DNA of 34,680 nucleotides from Leptospiraceae bacterium (lineage in GTDB: Bacteria; Spirochaetota; Leptospiria; Leptospirales; Leptospiraceae), in assembly GCA_947458405.1 (NCBI GenBank), contig CANGZW010000029.1, positions 1 to 34,680 on the forward strand, given 5' to 3'. The notes under the pieces are model-generated. The model ran no database searches. It saw nothing but the letters and a program-made list of their open reading frames with translations, and was not told the origin of the DNA. A program made the position numbers and the translations under genes. Of the stretch, positions 8,401 through 15,739 are shown piece by piece (positions within the stretch are counted from its first letter, which is position 1; the number at the start of each line of letters is the position of its first letter).

Positions 8401-8858
8401 TTCATTGGATCTATTACATCATCTTTTGTGATTTTTAAAGATTTATCGTATAAATTAGACTTTTCAGGTAAAAGCTGTATTACAGATGAAACAGATGTAA
8501 ATATAATTGAATAATTTCGATTCAATATTGAAGAGATAGCTTTAATTCGATCCCTTTTAATTTCGGGAGAATAATGAGCATATTCATAAGGTATTGCTTC
8601 TACTCCGGGGAAAAAAAGCAATTTTTCTTTGGGGAGATAGCTTAAGGCTTCACGAAAATATGATTCGGCTTCGGAATTTGAAGATAGAATGCATAAAATA
8701 TGATTAGTATTTTTTAAGTTAGTAAATATACAGGAAGTAATAAAGGAGGCAGAAGAATGTGGTACACTATATATTTTTTGTTTTACATTTTTTTTTAATT
8801 TTTTAATTAAATCTTCAAATAATGATTCTTTAGAGAAACTTTCTATTATATTTCGCAA
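5421..8858 (-). CDS. mfd: transcription-repair coupling factor Mfd
   Basis: 1145 residues, essentially full length (E. coli 1148). Mfd removes RNA polymerase stalled at DNA lesions and recruits UvrA. The N-terminal third is UvrB-like. The RNA-polymerase-interacting CarD-like module (EGDHVVHVNHGIGKF) is near residue 490. The superfamily 2 translocase has Walker A GDVGYGKTE near 632, the DEEQRFG box near 733, LSATPIPRT, and motif VI QIRGRVGRSG near 907. A TRCF C-terminal domain follows. The start is TTG (8856-8858): an in-frame TGA (8874-8876) lies just upstream, no early in-frame ATG exists, and GAGG is 13 nt away, so initiation looks weak. The gene begins 8 nt after panC. Confidence 0.98.
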   Translation of the reverse strand: MRNIIESFSKESLFEDLIKKLKKNVKQKIYSVPHSSASFITSCIFTNLKNTNHILCILSSNSEAESYFREALSYLPKEKLLFFPGVEAIPYEYAHYSPEIKRDRIKAISSILNRNYSIIFTSVSSVIQLLPEKSNLYDKSLKITKDDVIDPMKLTRDLVNLGYKRDEICEQYGHFSLKGGIIDVFTPFMEEPIRLDFFGDTLESIKFFDPSTQKSLKEINEVVILPADEFILNTFEKEEYLLKLETYDKSLKRPHTDSTSMNLLEELNALVHNPSGLLSYFEKMPLVVLPNHQETKEKLHALEREYKILFDRRSKEIICLSPEKLISFSEEYELLATGNGIQFSNLPPFNEDDLVSTIKEVDSFRGKIRDVREKIIELRELENSNILITSSFSAQTSRLSGLFQEENIKLIQEDPEEITPFEQPLKGPTLSLVLSEIRNGFIIPEYNLHVWTDNDIFGRDYKKKSRFKRKSSKAIESFIDLKEGDHVVHVNHGIGKFTSIEKVLADGKTRDFIKLTYSGGDTLFVPLDQISLVQRFVGGSENPQLDSLGKSQWKKKLDRAKGAVGRLAEELLVMYANRMKLQGYTFPQDTIWQEEFEAEFEYEETPDQLSAIEAVKSDLESHRPMDRLVCGDVGYGKTEIAIRAAFKVIMAGKQVMLITPTTILTLQHYNNLKERYKNYPIKLDMVSRFKTTKEIKESILKFSKGELDLLVGTHSLLSASLKPKNLGLLIIDEEQRFGVNQKDTIKKYKNLVDVLTLSATPIPRTLHMSLTGIRDLSIIETPPKNRQSVETYVLEENDEIIISAIRKELERDGQVFYLHNRVETIESEAHYLGKLLPDISIGILHGQLSEEDVEMTLMDFFHKKYDVLITTTIIESGIDMPNVNTILVKRADTFGLSQLYQIRGRVGRSGRKAYAYLFYPADRALTETAEKRLNTIYEYQELGSGFKVAMRDLEIRGAGNLLGKEQSGNIMDIGFDLYVQLLNEAVSKLKNENIEIETRTIINLSANFYIPEAYIPDSKQKIEFYKRFEGASTLEEIDDLSKEMQDRFGYFPPEVNTFILLEKVRAFSSQMGFESVVEDNGDIKLKSGNVFKGDPSKIISLLSKKESRLYILPNEPAILRFKPFPSSEEEKIRSLLDLLKKIAGK

Positions 8859-8866
8859 TTTAAACG

Positions 8867-9718
8867 CTAAACCTCAAATCTTATATTATCAATCAGTCTT
8901 ACATTTCCTAAAAAAACAGCAATGGCTATCAAAATTTTACCAGAAACAAATTCTTTATTTTCAAGGGTATCAGGATCGAGTATTTCTATATAATCAATTT
9001 TTATCATATTAGAAGAAAGTAAAATTTCTTTGATTATTTCTTTTAATGTTGGGATTGTTATATTTTTTTTCCCTGAATTTTTCTCTGCCATTTTCATTGA
9101 CCGATAAACTAAGGTTGCATCTTCTGACTCTTCTTTGGTCAATCTAGAATTTCTTGAACTCATTGCAAGCCCTGATTTTTCTCTGACAGTTTCTACTCCA
9201 ATTATTTCAATTGGAAAAGATAAATTATGAATTAATTCTTTAATTATCAGAAATTGTTGGTAATCTTTTAATCCAAAATAGACTTTATCGGGTTGTACAT
9301 AGTTAAATAGTTTTGAAACTATATGAATTACTCCTTCAAAATGACCTATCCTAGAAGGAGCACATAAGTTTTTCATTAGGGCAGGAATCTTCATTTCTAT
9401 TTTTGCTTCTCCAACTTGTCCATAAATTTCCTCTGAAGAAGGTAAAAACAATATATCAATGCCCAATTTAGTTAGACTCTCTATATCCCCTTCTTCGTTT
9501 TTAGGATATTTTTCAAAATCTTTTATATCATTGAATTGTAAGGGATTAACAAATATTGATACAACTGTAATATCATTTCTTTTTTTGGACTCTTCCATTA
9601 GATTAAAATGTCCCTCATGCAAATAGCCCATTGTAGGAACAAAACCAATAGTTTGATTTTTTAATTTATATTTTTTTAAAGACTCCCTTAGCCCCTTAAC
9701 TGTACTATGTATTTCCAT
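8867..9718 (-). CDS. panC: pantothenate synthetase PanC
   Basis: A 283-residue cytosolic enzyme condensing pantoate and beta-alanine with ATP to give pantothenate, the coenzyme A precursor. The nucleotidyltransferase motifs are intact: VPTMGYLHEGH with the HxGH-type signature near residue 28, FVNPLQF, YFGLKDYQQ, and TVREKSGLAMSSRNSRL carrying the KMSKS-like loop. The length is normal. The ATG start overlaps the end of hisD by 14 nt and mfd follows after 8 nt, so it is mid-operon. No panB, panD or panE is nearby, so clustering is not by pathway. Confidence 0.97.
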   Translation of the reverse strand: MEIHSTVKGLRESLKKYKLKNQTIGFVPTMGYLHEGHFNLMEESKKRNDITVVSIFVNPLQFNDIKDFEKYPKNEEGDIESLTKLGIDILFLPSSEEIYGQVGEAKIEMKIPALMKNLCAPSRIGHFEGVIHIVSKLFNYVQPDKVYFGLKDYQQFLIIKELIHNLSFPIEIIGVETVREKSGLAMSSRNSRLTKEESEDATLVYRSMKMAEKNSGKKNITIPTLKEIIKEILLSSNMIKIDYIEILDPDTLENKEFVSGKILIAIAVFLGNVRLIDNIRFEV

Positions 9719-11003
9719 TCTTTGTCCTAATCTTTACGGAAGTTCCATGCTCTTCTTCGAGTCCTTCGATTTCACTCATTAACTTTACATGAGGATAAAG
9801 TAATTCCAAAGATTCGGGAGTTATCTCTTGATATGTAATCCTTTTTAAAAAAGTATCTACACCCAAACTGGAGTAAATTCTACTCAACCCAGCAGTCGGT
9901 AGCACATGATTCGTTCCACTGATATAGTCGCCCATGGCTACAGGAGAATAATTTCCTAAAAACACTGATCCTGCATGTTGGATATTTTTAAAATCTTCAT
10001 TAAAATCTTTTGTCTGAATTTCAAGATGCTCTGGTGCATATAAATTTGAAAATGAAATACACTCTAATATATTAGGAAATACTAATATATAACTATTTTC
10101 ATAAATTGCATTAGATTTCATTTCAATTCTTCCCTTTCTCGTTTTAAGGGCTTTATCAAGTTCAATGGAAACATTTTGGGCTAGATGAATAGAATCGGTA
10201 GCTAATATAGCCACGCTATCCTCACCATGCTCTGCTTGGGATAACATATCACAGGCAATCCATTCAGGGTTAGCAGTTTCATCAGCAATTATAAATACTT
10301 CTGATGGTCCTGCAATACTTTCAATTCCAATCTGACCTATGCTGGATAAATAGGCTTTAGCAGCGGCAACATACCTATTTCCGGGTCCAACCACAAAATC
10401 ATGTTTGGGTACTGATTCAGTTCCAAAACCAGCTGAACCAATTGCCTGTGCTCCACCAATTGTATAAATATTATTTATTCCAGAAATTTGTGATACATAC
10501 ATTAAAATATCATTAATTTTTCCATCCAAAGAAGGAGGTGTAAATAAATTTATTTGTTTTACACCTGCAAGTTTCGCGGGTATTGCTCCCATCAATACAG
10601 AAGAAGGATAAAATGCTTTCCCTCCGGGAGCATAAACTGCGACTGATTCCACAGGGGTATATTTAATTCCCAATCTATTTCCGCTAACACTTACTTCAAA
10701 ACCTTTATGAATTTGGTGTTTGTGAAAATTTTCAATATTTTCTTTGGCTTTTAAAAATGCTTGTTTTACATTTTGAGAAAGTTCTATTTCTCCCGAAAGT
10801 ACCTCTACCTTAAAATTTTCAATATCAATCTTATCAAATTTTTTTGTATATTCCCTTACAGCAATATCTCCTCTGTTTGAAATATCATTTAGAATTGGAA
10901 CTACTGTGCTCACAGCAGTACTTAAATCATTTTTAGCTCTATTCAAAATCATTGCATATTCTGAAGGCTTAGAAATAGTAACCTGTAACAATTTTATTGC
11001 CAT
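9705..11003 (-). CDS. hisD: histidinol dehydrogenase HisD
   Basis: A 432-residue enzyme (E. coli 434) catalysing the last two NAD-dependent oxidations of L-histidinol to L-histidine. The NAD-binding region YAPGGKAFYPSSVLMGAIPA and GPGNRYVAAAK are present. Zinc ligands appear in DMLSQAEHGEDS (Gln, His), PVAMGDYISG (Asp) and the C-terminal EEEHG (His). The catalytic Glu-His pair is in YAPEHLEI. The gene starts at ATG with AAAAGG about 5 nt upstream, is the first gene of the run down to uppP, and is divergent from xth. No other his genes are present in the window. Confidence 0.98.
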   Translation of the reverse strand: MAIKLLQVTISKPSEYAMILNRAKNDLSTAVSTVVPILNDISNRGDIAVREYTKKFDKIDIENFKVEVLSGEIELSQNVKQAFLKAKENIENFHKHQIHKGFEVSVSGNRLGIKYTPVESVAVYAPGGKAFYPSSVLMGAIPAKLAGVKQINLFTPPSLDGKINDILMYVSQISGINNIYTIGGAQAIGSAGFGTESVPKHDFVVGPGNRYVAAAKAYLSSIGQIGIESIAGPSEVFIIADETANPEWIACDMLSQAEHGEDSVAILATDSIHLAQNVSIELDKALKTRKGRIEMKSNAIYENSYILVFPNILECISFSNLYAPEHLEIQTKDFNEDFKNIQHAGSVFLGNYSPVAMGDYISGTNHVLPTAGLSRIYSSLGVDTFLKRITYQEITPESLELLYPHVKLMSEIEGLEEEHGTSVKIRTKNGNT

Positions 11004-11044
11004 AAAAACCTTTTCCCCCGATTGGGCGTGGGTGAAAATGAAAA

Positions 11045-11051
11045 AAAGGAG
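11045..11051 (+). promoter_or_regulatory. Shine-Dalgarno fixing the xth TTG start
   Basis: AAAGGAG lies 6 nt before TTG 11058. It selects this start over in-frame TTG 11022 and GTG 11028, which would add unconserved residues. Confidence 0.8.
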
Positions 11052-11057
11052 TATGCT

Positions 11058-11819
11058 TTGAAGATTCTATCATTAAATTGTAATGGAATTCGTTCTGCAA
11101 CAGAAAAGGGACTACACTCATTTATCACAGAAAATACCTTTGACTTGATTGGTTACCAAGAAATCAAAGCTCTAGAAAAAGACATAGACATTCCATTTTA
11201 TAAAAATTTGGGTTATGAGTCCTATATCTTCCCCGCAGAAAAAAAAGGATATAGTGGTACAGCAATATTTTCAAAGATACCCAAGGATAAAATTAAGTTT
11301 GGGATTGATGATTCCTTATTTGATACAGAGGGAAGAGTGATTACATTACAAACAAAATATATCACATTTATAAATGCCTATTTTCCTTCGGGAACTAGTG
11401 GAGAAGAGAGACAGGGTTTAAAAATGATATTCTTGGATAAAATTTTTATCTACATTAATAAACTAAAAAAAAATAAAAAAGTCATTTTAATGGGGGATAT
11501 AAACATAGCCCATACAGAGATCGACATACATGATCCCAAGGGAAATAAAAAAAACAGTGGTTTTTTACCCGAAGAAAGGGAATGGATTGATAAATTACTC
11601 CAGAATAATTGGGTCGATGGTTTTAGGATCGTATCACCAAATGTTATAGATAAATACTCTTGGTGGACATATCGATCTGGCGCAAGGAAAAAAAACAAAG
11701 GGTGGCGAATTGATTCTTTTTTCTTAACGGATAATCTAAAGCATCAGATCAAAGATTGTGGTATTTATACTGATTTAGTATTTTCAGACCATGCACCAAT
11801 CTATTTGGAAGTAGAATAA
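11058..11819 (+). CDS. xth: exodeoxyribonuclease III / AP endonuclease (Xth family)
   Basis: 253 residues from the TTG at 11058. The resulting N-terminus MKILSLNCNGIRSA matches the family start MKI-S-NVNGIRA. It cleaves 5' of abasic sites and has 3'-5' exonuclease and 3'-phosphodiesterase activity in base-excision repair. The EEP-fold motifs are present: IGYQEIKA (metal Glu), GYSGTAIFSK, GDINIAHTEID (catalytic Asp/Asn), WWTYRSGARKKNKGWRIDSFF and SDHAPIYLEVE (catalytic His). The length matches E. coli Xth (268) and Bacillus ExoA (252). It is divergent from hisD over about 50 nt and convergent with the following gene one base away, with no visible terminator hairpin between. Confidence 0.96.
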   Translation: MKILSLNCNGIRSATEKGLHSFITENTFDLIGYQEIKALEKDIDIPFYKNLGYESYIFPAEKKGYSGTAIFSKIPKDKIKFGIDDSLFDTEGRVITLQTKYITFINAYFPSGTSGEERQGLKMIFLDKIFIYINKLKKNKKVILMGDINIAHTEIDIHDPKGNKKNSGFLPEEREWIDKLLQNNWVDGFRIVSPNVIDKYSWWTYRSGARKKNKGWRIDSFFLTDNLKHQIKDCGIYTDLVFSDHAPIYLEVE

Positions 11820-11820
11820 G

Positions 11821-13383
11821 TTATTTAGGCCAGAGAAGTTTTACTTCCCTTTCCCTTTTGGAATCTAAATGTTTTTTAAGCCTGTTTTGAGGAACTAATA
11901 TATTATCAATCATAACTTTAGATTGATTGTAATCCGATAATAACGGCTTTATACTTTTGTAAACTTCCTCGTTTAAAAATTCTCCATTTTTCTTCTCTTT
12001 TTCAATTTTTTTCCATTCACTTATGGCAAGTTCAAAATTTTCTATCTTGTTTTGTTTTACAGCATTTTCCCAATAAATACGTCCTTTTTCAAATAAAATA
12101 TCTTTTTTTCGGTAGGAATTAGGAGAGTTTTTTAGCATAAAATTTGTAAGACTAATAATTTTTTTAAAATATAAATTCTGAATATCATCATAAGAGTTTA
12201 TATTTTTATCCTTGAATATTGAAGAGTACTTTTTCAAAACAAGTCGAATTGTTTCATTTCGTATCTCTTTTTTACCCTCAGGGCTTAGATTTCTTTGAAT
12301 TTCTAAATTTTTATAGTATTCTCCAATTGCTCTTTGTTGTATCTCATAAATATCTAATATACTAAATAAAATTTCAGTAGATGTTTTTTTACCCTTCCAT
12401 TTAGAGGCAAGTGCCATTGAGTTTCTTAAATAATCTTCTTTGTTAAGATTTTCTTCAAAATAGTCAGCTGTAAAATAAGTAGTGTCACTACTAAAACCAT
12501 ATGCTATTCTTTGAAGATTTTTGTAGTACAAATCTCGAAATACAAGAGGGAGATCTCCTTCTTGTGGATCGTACCCTGAAAATTTATTTAAAAAGTCAGA
12601 GAGTTGATTTTCTTTGGATTTAGTTAAACTTGAATCAAAATAAGAATCTCTTTCTTCTTTACTCATTTTTAAGATGGGTTTTTTGCGATTTTTTTTATTA
12701 GATACATTTTTAGAAATTTCAATCTCAACGCGCTCTTCTTGGTTTTGATTTCTGAACTCTTCGATAATTTCATTCCGGGTATTATGATTTTCTAATACTT
12801 GTTTACTTAAGGTTATTTCTTCTGAAAAATCCTTTTCAATAGAATTGATAGTTGGAAAAACATCCTTAACTACCATATCCTCAAAATGCCGAAATCTTTT
12901 GATATACTTAGGACCAATAATTCCCTCTGGATAGATATTGTCGTAGGATTCTGAAAAGTTTTTTCTGAGATCTTTGGTGGCTTCCAAATTTTGAACTAAG
13001 TCCTTCCATTCTCCCTTTTTATATTTGGAGGTATCAAACTTTCCCTTCTCTTGGGTTTCTTTGTCGCCCTCTTCTCCTGCCTTATTTTCGGGCTTTTTCT
13101 GAAACCCCAAATTAAAATTAGGAGGGAGATCCTTTAAATCAAAGTCCCCACCCGCCAAATCGAATTCAATATTTAACTCTTTGGTTTCCATTTCTTCTTC
13201 GACCCCACAATACAATTCATCCTCGGGAATCAGTGGCAGGAGTGCGAGTATCAAGAGAAATATATGGACAATAAAGGAAAAATAAAAGGCAATGTAGGTT
13301 CGCCTGCCAGGATGAGCCAAAGCATATAGAATATTGTTTCTCAATTTCTTTAACATTCTATATTCATTCGAAAGCATCCACAT
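11821..13383 (-). CDS. membrane-anchored charged protein of unknown function
   Basis: Not recognised. 520 residues. A short basic cytoplasmic N-terminus (HPGRR) precedes one transmembrane helix (about 30-52, YIAFYFSFIVHIFLLILALL). After that comes an acidic, low-complexity stretch (EEEMETKELNIEFDLAGGDFD, then Lys/Glu-rich to about 130) and a long Lys/Glu-rich helical region to the end (REREVKLLWPK). An N-in single anchor followed by a charged linker recalls TonB/TolA-type proteins, but no TonB C-terminal domain is evident. The C-terminal 200 residues could hold divergent helical repeats. ATG 13383, ATG 13377 and ATG 13353 are all possible starts, and none has a good ribosome-binding site. It is divergent from the DUF1499 lipoprotein gene. 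Confidence 0.8.
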   Translation of the reverse strand: MWMLSNEYRMLKKLRNNILYALAHPGRRTYIAFYFSFIVHIFLLILALLPLIPEDELYCGVEEEMETKELNIEFDLAGGDFDLKDLPPNFNLGFQKKPENKAGEEGDKETQEKGKFDTSKYKKGEWKDLVQNLEATKDLRKNFSESYDNIYPEGIIGPKYIKRFRHFEDMVVKDVFPTINSIEKDFSEEITLSKQVLENHNTRNEIIEEFRNQNQEERVEIEISKNVSNKKNRKKPILKMSKEERDSYFDSSLTKSKENQLSDFLNKFSGYDPQEGDLPLVFRDLYYKNLQRIAYGFSSDTTYFTADYFEENLNKEDYLRNSMALASKWKGKKTSTEILFSILDIYEIQQRAIGEYYKNLEIQRNLSPEGKKEIRNETIRLVLKKYSSIFKDKNINSYDDIQNLYFKKIISLTNFMLKNSPNSYRKKDILFEKGRIYWENAVKQNKIENFELAISEWKKIEKEKKNGEFLNEEVYKSIKPLLSDYNQSKVMIDNILVPQNRLKKHLDSKREREVKLLWPK

Positions 13384-13431
13384 TGATTGTCAAGAGGATT
13401 GCTCTGTCAATTCTGAATGATTCAAATCCTT

Positions 13432-13450
13432 ATTTACAAATTTTGTAAAT
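13432..13450. promoter_or_regulatory. perfect inverted repeat, possible operator
   Basis: ATTTACAAA, one T, then TTTGTAAAT: a 9+1+9 perfect palindrome. It lies in the 83-nt gap between the divergent genes starting at 13383 and 13467, 17 nt before the latter. The size and symmetry suit a dimeric repressor. It has no T tract and is not a terminator. The regulator is unknown. Confidence 0.5.
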
Positions 13451-13466
13451 TTGATACTTTTGGAAA

Positions 13467-13910
13467 ATGAATAAACTAATAATCCTAACAATTTTTTTTA
13501 TGACAATCTTCAACTGCAGTGGAAATAAGCCAGATGATCTGGGTGTTAGAGAGGGAAAATTAAAAATTTGCCCTGATAAACCAAATTGTGTTAACTCTCA
13601 GTTAAAAGATAATGATTCCCATTATATTGAGCCAATAACCTTTATAAGCCCAAAATCTGAAGAAAAGAAAAAGCTAAAATCAATCATAGCCAATCTTCCC
13701 CGAACACAACTCATAAAAGAAGAGGATGGCTATTTATATTATGAATTTACATCTATGTTGATGAGATACGTTGATGATGTAGAATTTTATTTTGATGACA
13801 CCACAAAACTCATTCATGTTAGATCGGCTTCACGCCTCGGTCATTCTGATTTAGGGGTTAATCGAAAAAGAATTGAAACGATCCGTCAAAATTTATTCAA
13901 AGAAAGATAA
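13467..13910 (+). CDS. DUF1499 lipoprotein
   Basis: A 147-residue protein with a short signal peptide and lipobox (TIFNC, Cys17 then SGN). The mature part is a DUF1499 domain: LKICPDKPNCVNSQ near residue 32, the middle YLYYEFTSMLMRYVDDVEFYFD, and the family signature HVRSASRLGHSDLGVNRKRIETIR near the C-terminus. DUF1499 proteins have no agreed biochemical function. Location on a periplasm-facing membrane is inferred from the lipobox. A perfect palindrome stands just upstream, so expression may be repressor-controlled. The gene is convergent with the next, 4 nt apart. Confidence 0.9.
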   Translation: MNKLIILTIFFMTIFNCSGNKPDDLGVREGKLKICPDKPNCVNSQLKDNDSHYIEPITFISPKSEEKKKLKSIIANLPRTQLIKEEDGYLYYEFTSMLMRYVDDVEFYFDDTTKLIHVRSASRLGHSDLGVNRKRIETIRQNLFKER

Positions 13911-13914
13911 AGAT

Positions 13915-14859
13915 TTACTTAATAGGGGTATTCGTCAGAAATGATGATACCTCTTTAAAATCATCAACCATTTCTGTAAAAGAATAATTAGGGTTTCTAT
14001 CCTTATCTATCCAATTTGCCATGGAGATAATATCTTCTTTAGAAACTTTATTTTTTTGAATAGATGCAATTATAATATAATTCCCTGAATTCTTTCGATT
14101 TATAATATATAAATTAGGAAAATATTCAGCAATTGATTTAATATCTTTATCAAAGTTTAAATAATGATTAATGTTAAATACAACCATTCCCTCTACTGTT
14201 ATATGATTTTTTAGATTTTCATAAAAACTTTTTTCTTTAAATTTAAAAGAAATACCAGTTTCATCAGTAGACTTAGAAGGCTTTAAAAATGCATCCATAA
14301 ATATAATATCATATTTATCTGTACTATTTTTTAAATAAAGAAAAGCATCATCAATAATAATATTTTTTATTATTTTATCATTTATAAAAAATAATTTTTG
14401 AGATACATTAACTATTTCTTTATCTATCTCAATTATTTTCATATTTACCTCGGGAAAATAATGATTTAAAAAAAGAGGCATTCCACCACCACCCAAGCCA
14501 ATAAGTAACGTATTACCGGGCAATCTTTTTTTAAAGAGAAAACTACCAAACATAGCCTGTGTGTATTTCAACTGTAAATACTCAGGATGAAGAATATCTA
14601 TTGAGGATTCCACAACCTCATCCCCATTGTCTCTTACAAAACATAAAAATCTTTTTTTGTTTTCATCATAAACTTTTATATGAGAGTATTGTGATTTAAT
14701 TTCATATTTTAATTGCTTGGAAAAATTATTTTGTGTTTGCTCTTCATTTTGAATTGTTTCAGTTTTATTTTCTTTGCAAAAAAGAAAGAAAGAATTTGAA
14801 TAAAATATTACAATTATTAGAAATTCAAATTTTAAGTTAAGAGTTAATGGTAATTTCAT
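13915..14859 (-). CDS. spermidine-synthase-fold protein with signal/lipobox-like N-terminus
   Basis: 314 residues. The C-terminal 210 form a Rossmann methyltransferase fold of the spermidine synthase type: LLIGLGGGGMP (motif I, near residue 119), the acidic KIIEIDKEIV, IIIDDAFLYL, and YDIIFMDAF followed by FYENLKNHITVEGMVVFNIN. The polyamine-synthase signature D-S-T-D-P is replaced by MDAF-LKPSK, so aminopropyl transfer is doubtful. The N-terminus has a hydrophobic stretch (10-28) ending FFLFC-KENK, which reads as a signal peptide with a lipobox-like Cys or as a membrane anchor. It is followed by a Gln/Asn/Glu-rich linker. A SAM-binding fold outside the cytoplasm would be odd, so an N-in anchor is possible. 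Substrate unknown. Confidence 0.72.
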   Translation of the reverse strand: MKLPLTLNLKFEFLIIVIFYSNSFFLFCKENKTETIQNEEQTQNNFSKQLKYEIKSQYSHIKVYDENKKRFLCFVRDNGDEVVESSIDILHPEYLQLKYTQAMFGSFLFKKRLPGNTLLIGLGGGGMPLFLNHYFPEVNMKIIEIDKEIVNVSQKLFFINDKIIKNIIIDDAFLYLKNSTDKYDIIFMDAFLKPSKSTDETGISFKFKEKSFYENLKNHITVEGMVVFNINHYLNFDKDIKSIAEYFPNLYIINRKNSGNYIIIASIQKNKVSKEDIISMANWIDKDRNPNYSFTEMVDDFKEVSSFLTNTPIK

Positions 14860-14912
14860 ATTATAATTTTATTCTTGCCATTAAATAGTACTACAAAGAA
14901 TACTAAAACTTA

Positions 14913-15389
14913 TTATTTTGAGAGTAATTCTTCTCTAAGTTTTAATGCTTCTGTAAAATTTGGTTCAAGCCCAATTGCATGGTGTAGATATTGAAGAGAT
15001 CTTTCAGGACGATTCCATAACTTATAAAGTGTAGCTAAATTATAATAGGCAATGTGCCGTGCATCATTTAATTTACAACGAATAGATTTTTTTAGCCAAT
15101 AAACTGCTTCCTTCTCTCTGCCATGCCTGAGAAGAATTACACCGATTTCATTGCAAGGATTACCATAATCGGCATTTTTTTGAATTGATTTATAAAAATA
15201 GCTCAGTGCTTCTCTAATTTTTTTACTTTGATTAGATATAAGACCTAAATAAAAATAAGATTCTTCATTTTCATCTTGCTCTAAGGATAATGTGAAATGA
15301 TAAACAGCTCTCTCTAAGTTACCATTTTTAAAGAAATGTCTTCCCATCTCATTATTTTCTCTTGTAAATTCACCAGCAAAATTATCCAA
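14913..15389 (-). CDS. TPR-repeat protein
   Basis: A 158-residue soluble protein made of about four tetratricopeptide repeats: RHFFKNGNLERAVYHFTLSLE, YFYLGLISNQSKKIREALSYF, GVILLRHGREKEAVYWLKKSI and YYNLATLYKLWNRPERSLQYL, with a final AIGLEPNF. Such repeats bind protein partners; the partner is unknown. The TTG start at 15389 is supported by GAGG 7 nt upstream. The next in-frame Met is at residue 15, which would cut into the first repeat. There is a long intergenic region before it and a 53-nt gap before the next gene. Confidence 0.85.
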   Translation of the reverse strand: MDNFAGEFTRENNEMGRHFFKNGNLERAVYHFTLSLEQDENEESYFYLGLISNQSKKIREALSYFYKSIQKNADYGNPCNEIGVILLRHGREKEAVYWLKKSIRCKLNDARHIAYYNLATLYKLWNRPERSLQYLHHAIGLEPNFTEALKLREELLSK

Positions 15390-15739
15390 AGTCTTTCCTC
15401 ATCAAGAGAAATAACACAAAAGCAACGAGGAAATTCCTTAACTTTTAAATTACTCTTCTCTTTATAAATTTTCGGATTTTACCTTATATGATATTGAATT
15501 TTTGCAATCGAATTTTATTGTTCTTATGTCCCAAAATAGCGATTTAATTGATTTTTTTTTAATTTAATCCTCAATGAGACAAATTCTTTTTACATAACTA
15601 CTTCTTCATTCTTAAAAATATAAATCTAGAGATTGCAAAAGGGAGAATTCGTGATACATATTAATAATATATCTCATTCTATATTAGATTTTCATTAAAT
15701 TAAAAAAATTTATACATAATGAGACAATTTACAGAAAAG
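15390..15739. other. 350-base intergenic region, AT-rich, no gene seen
   Basis: This lies between dxs (ending at 15740) and the TPR gene (starting at 15389), both on the minus strand. It should hold the dxs transcript end and the TPR promoter, but no hairpin with a T tract and no clear -35/-10 pair could be picked. The 10-mer AATGAGACAA occurs at 15573-15582 and 15718-15727, and a 7-base inverted copy (TCTCATT) at 15672-15678. The GAGG at 15397-15400 is the TPR gene's Shine-Dalgarno. No tRNA or conserved RNA was recognised. Confidence 0.6.

Noticed and set aside
11022-11057. Earlier TTG/GTG starts for xth
   Set aside because: No Shine-Dalgarno precedes them, while TTG 11058 has AAAGGAG at 6 nt and gives the conserved MKI-S-N start.
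15651-15698. 15-codon ORF starting GTG with AAAAGGGAG upstream
   Set aside because: The ribosome site is good, but the peptide is tiny, AT-driven and lies in the opposite direction to both neighbours with nothing downstream on its strand; no support beyond the motif.
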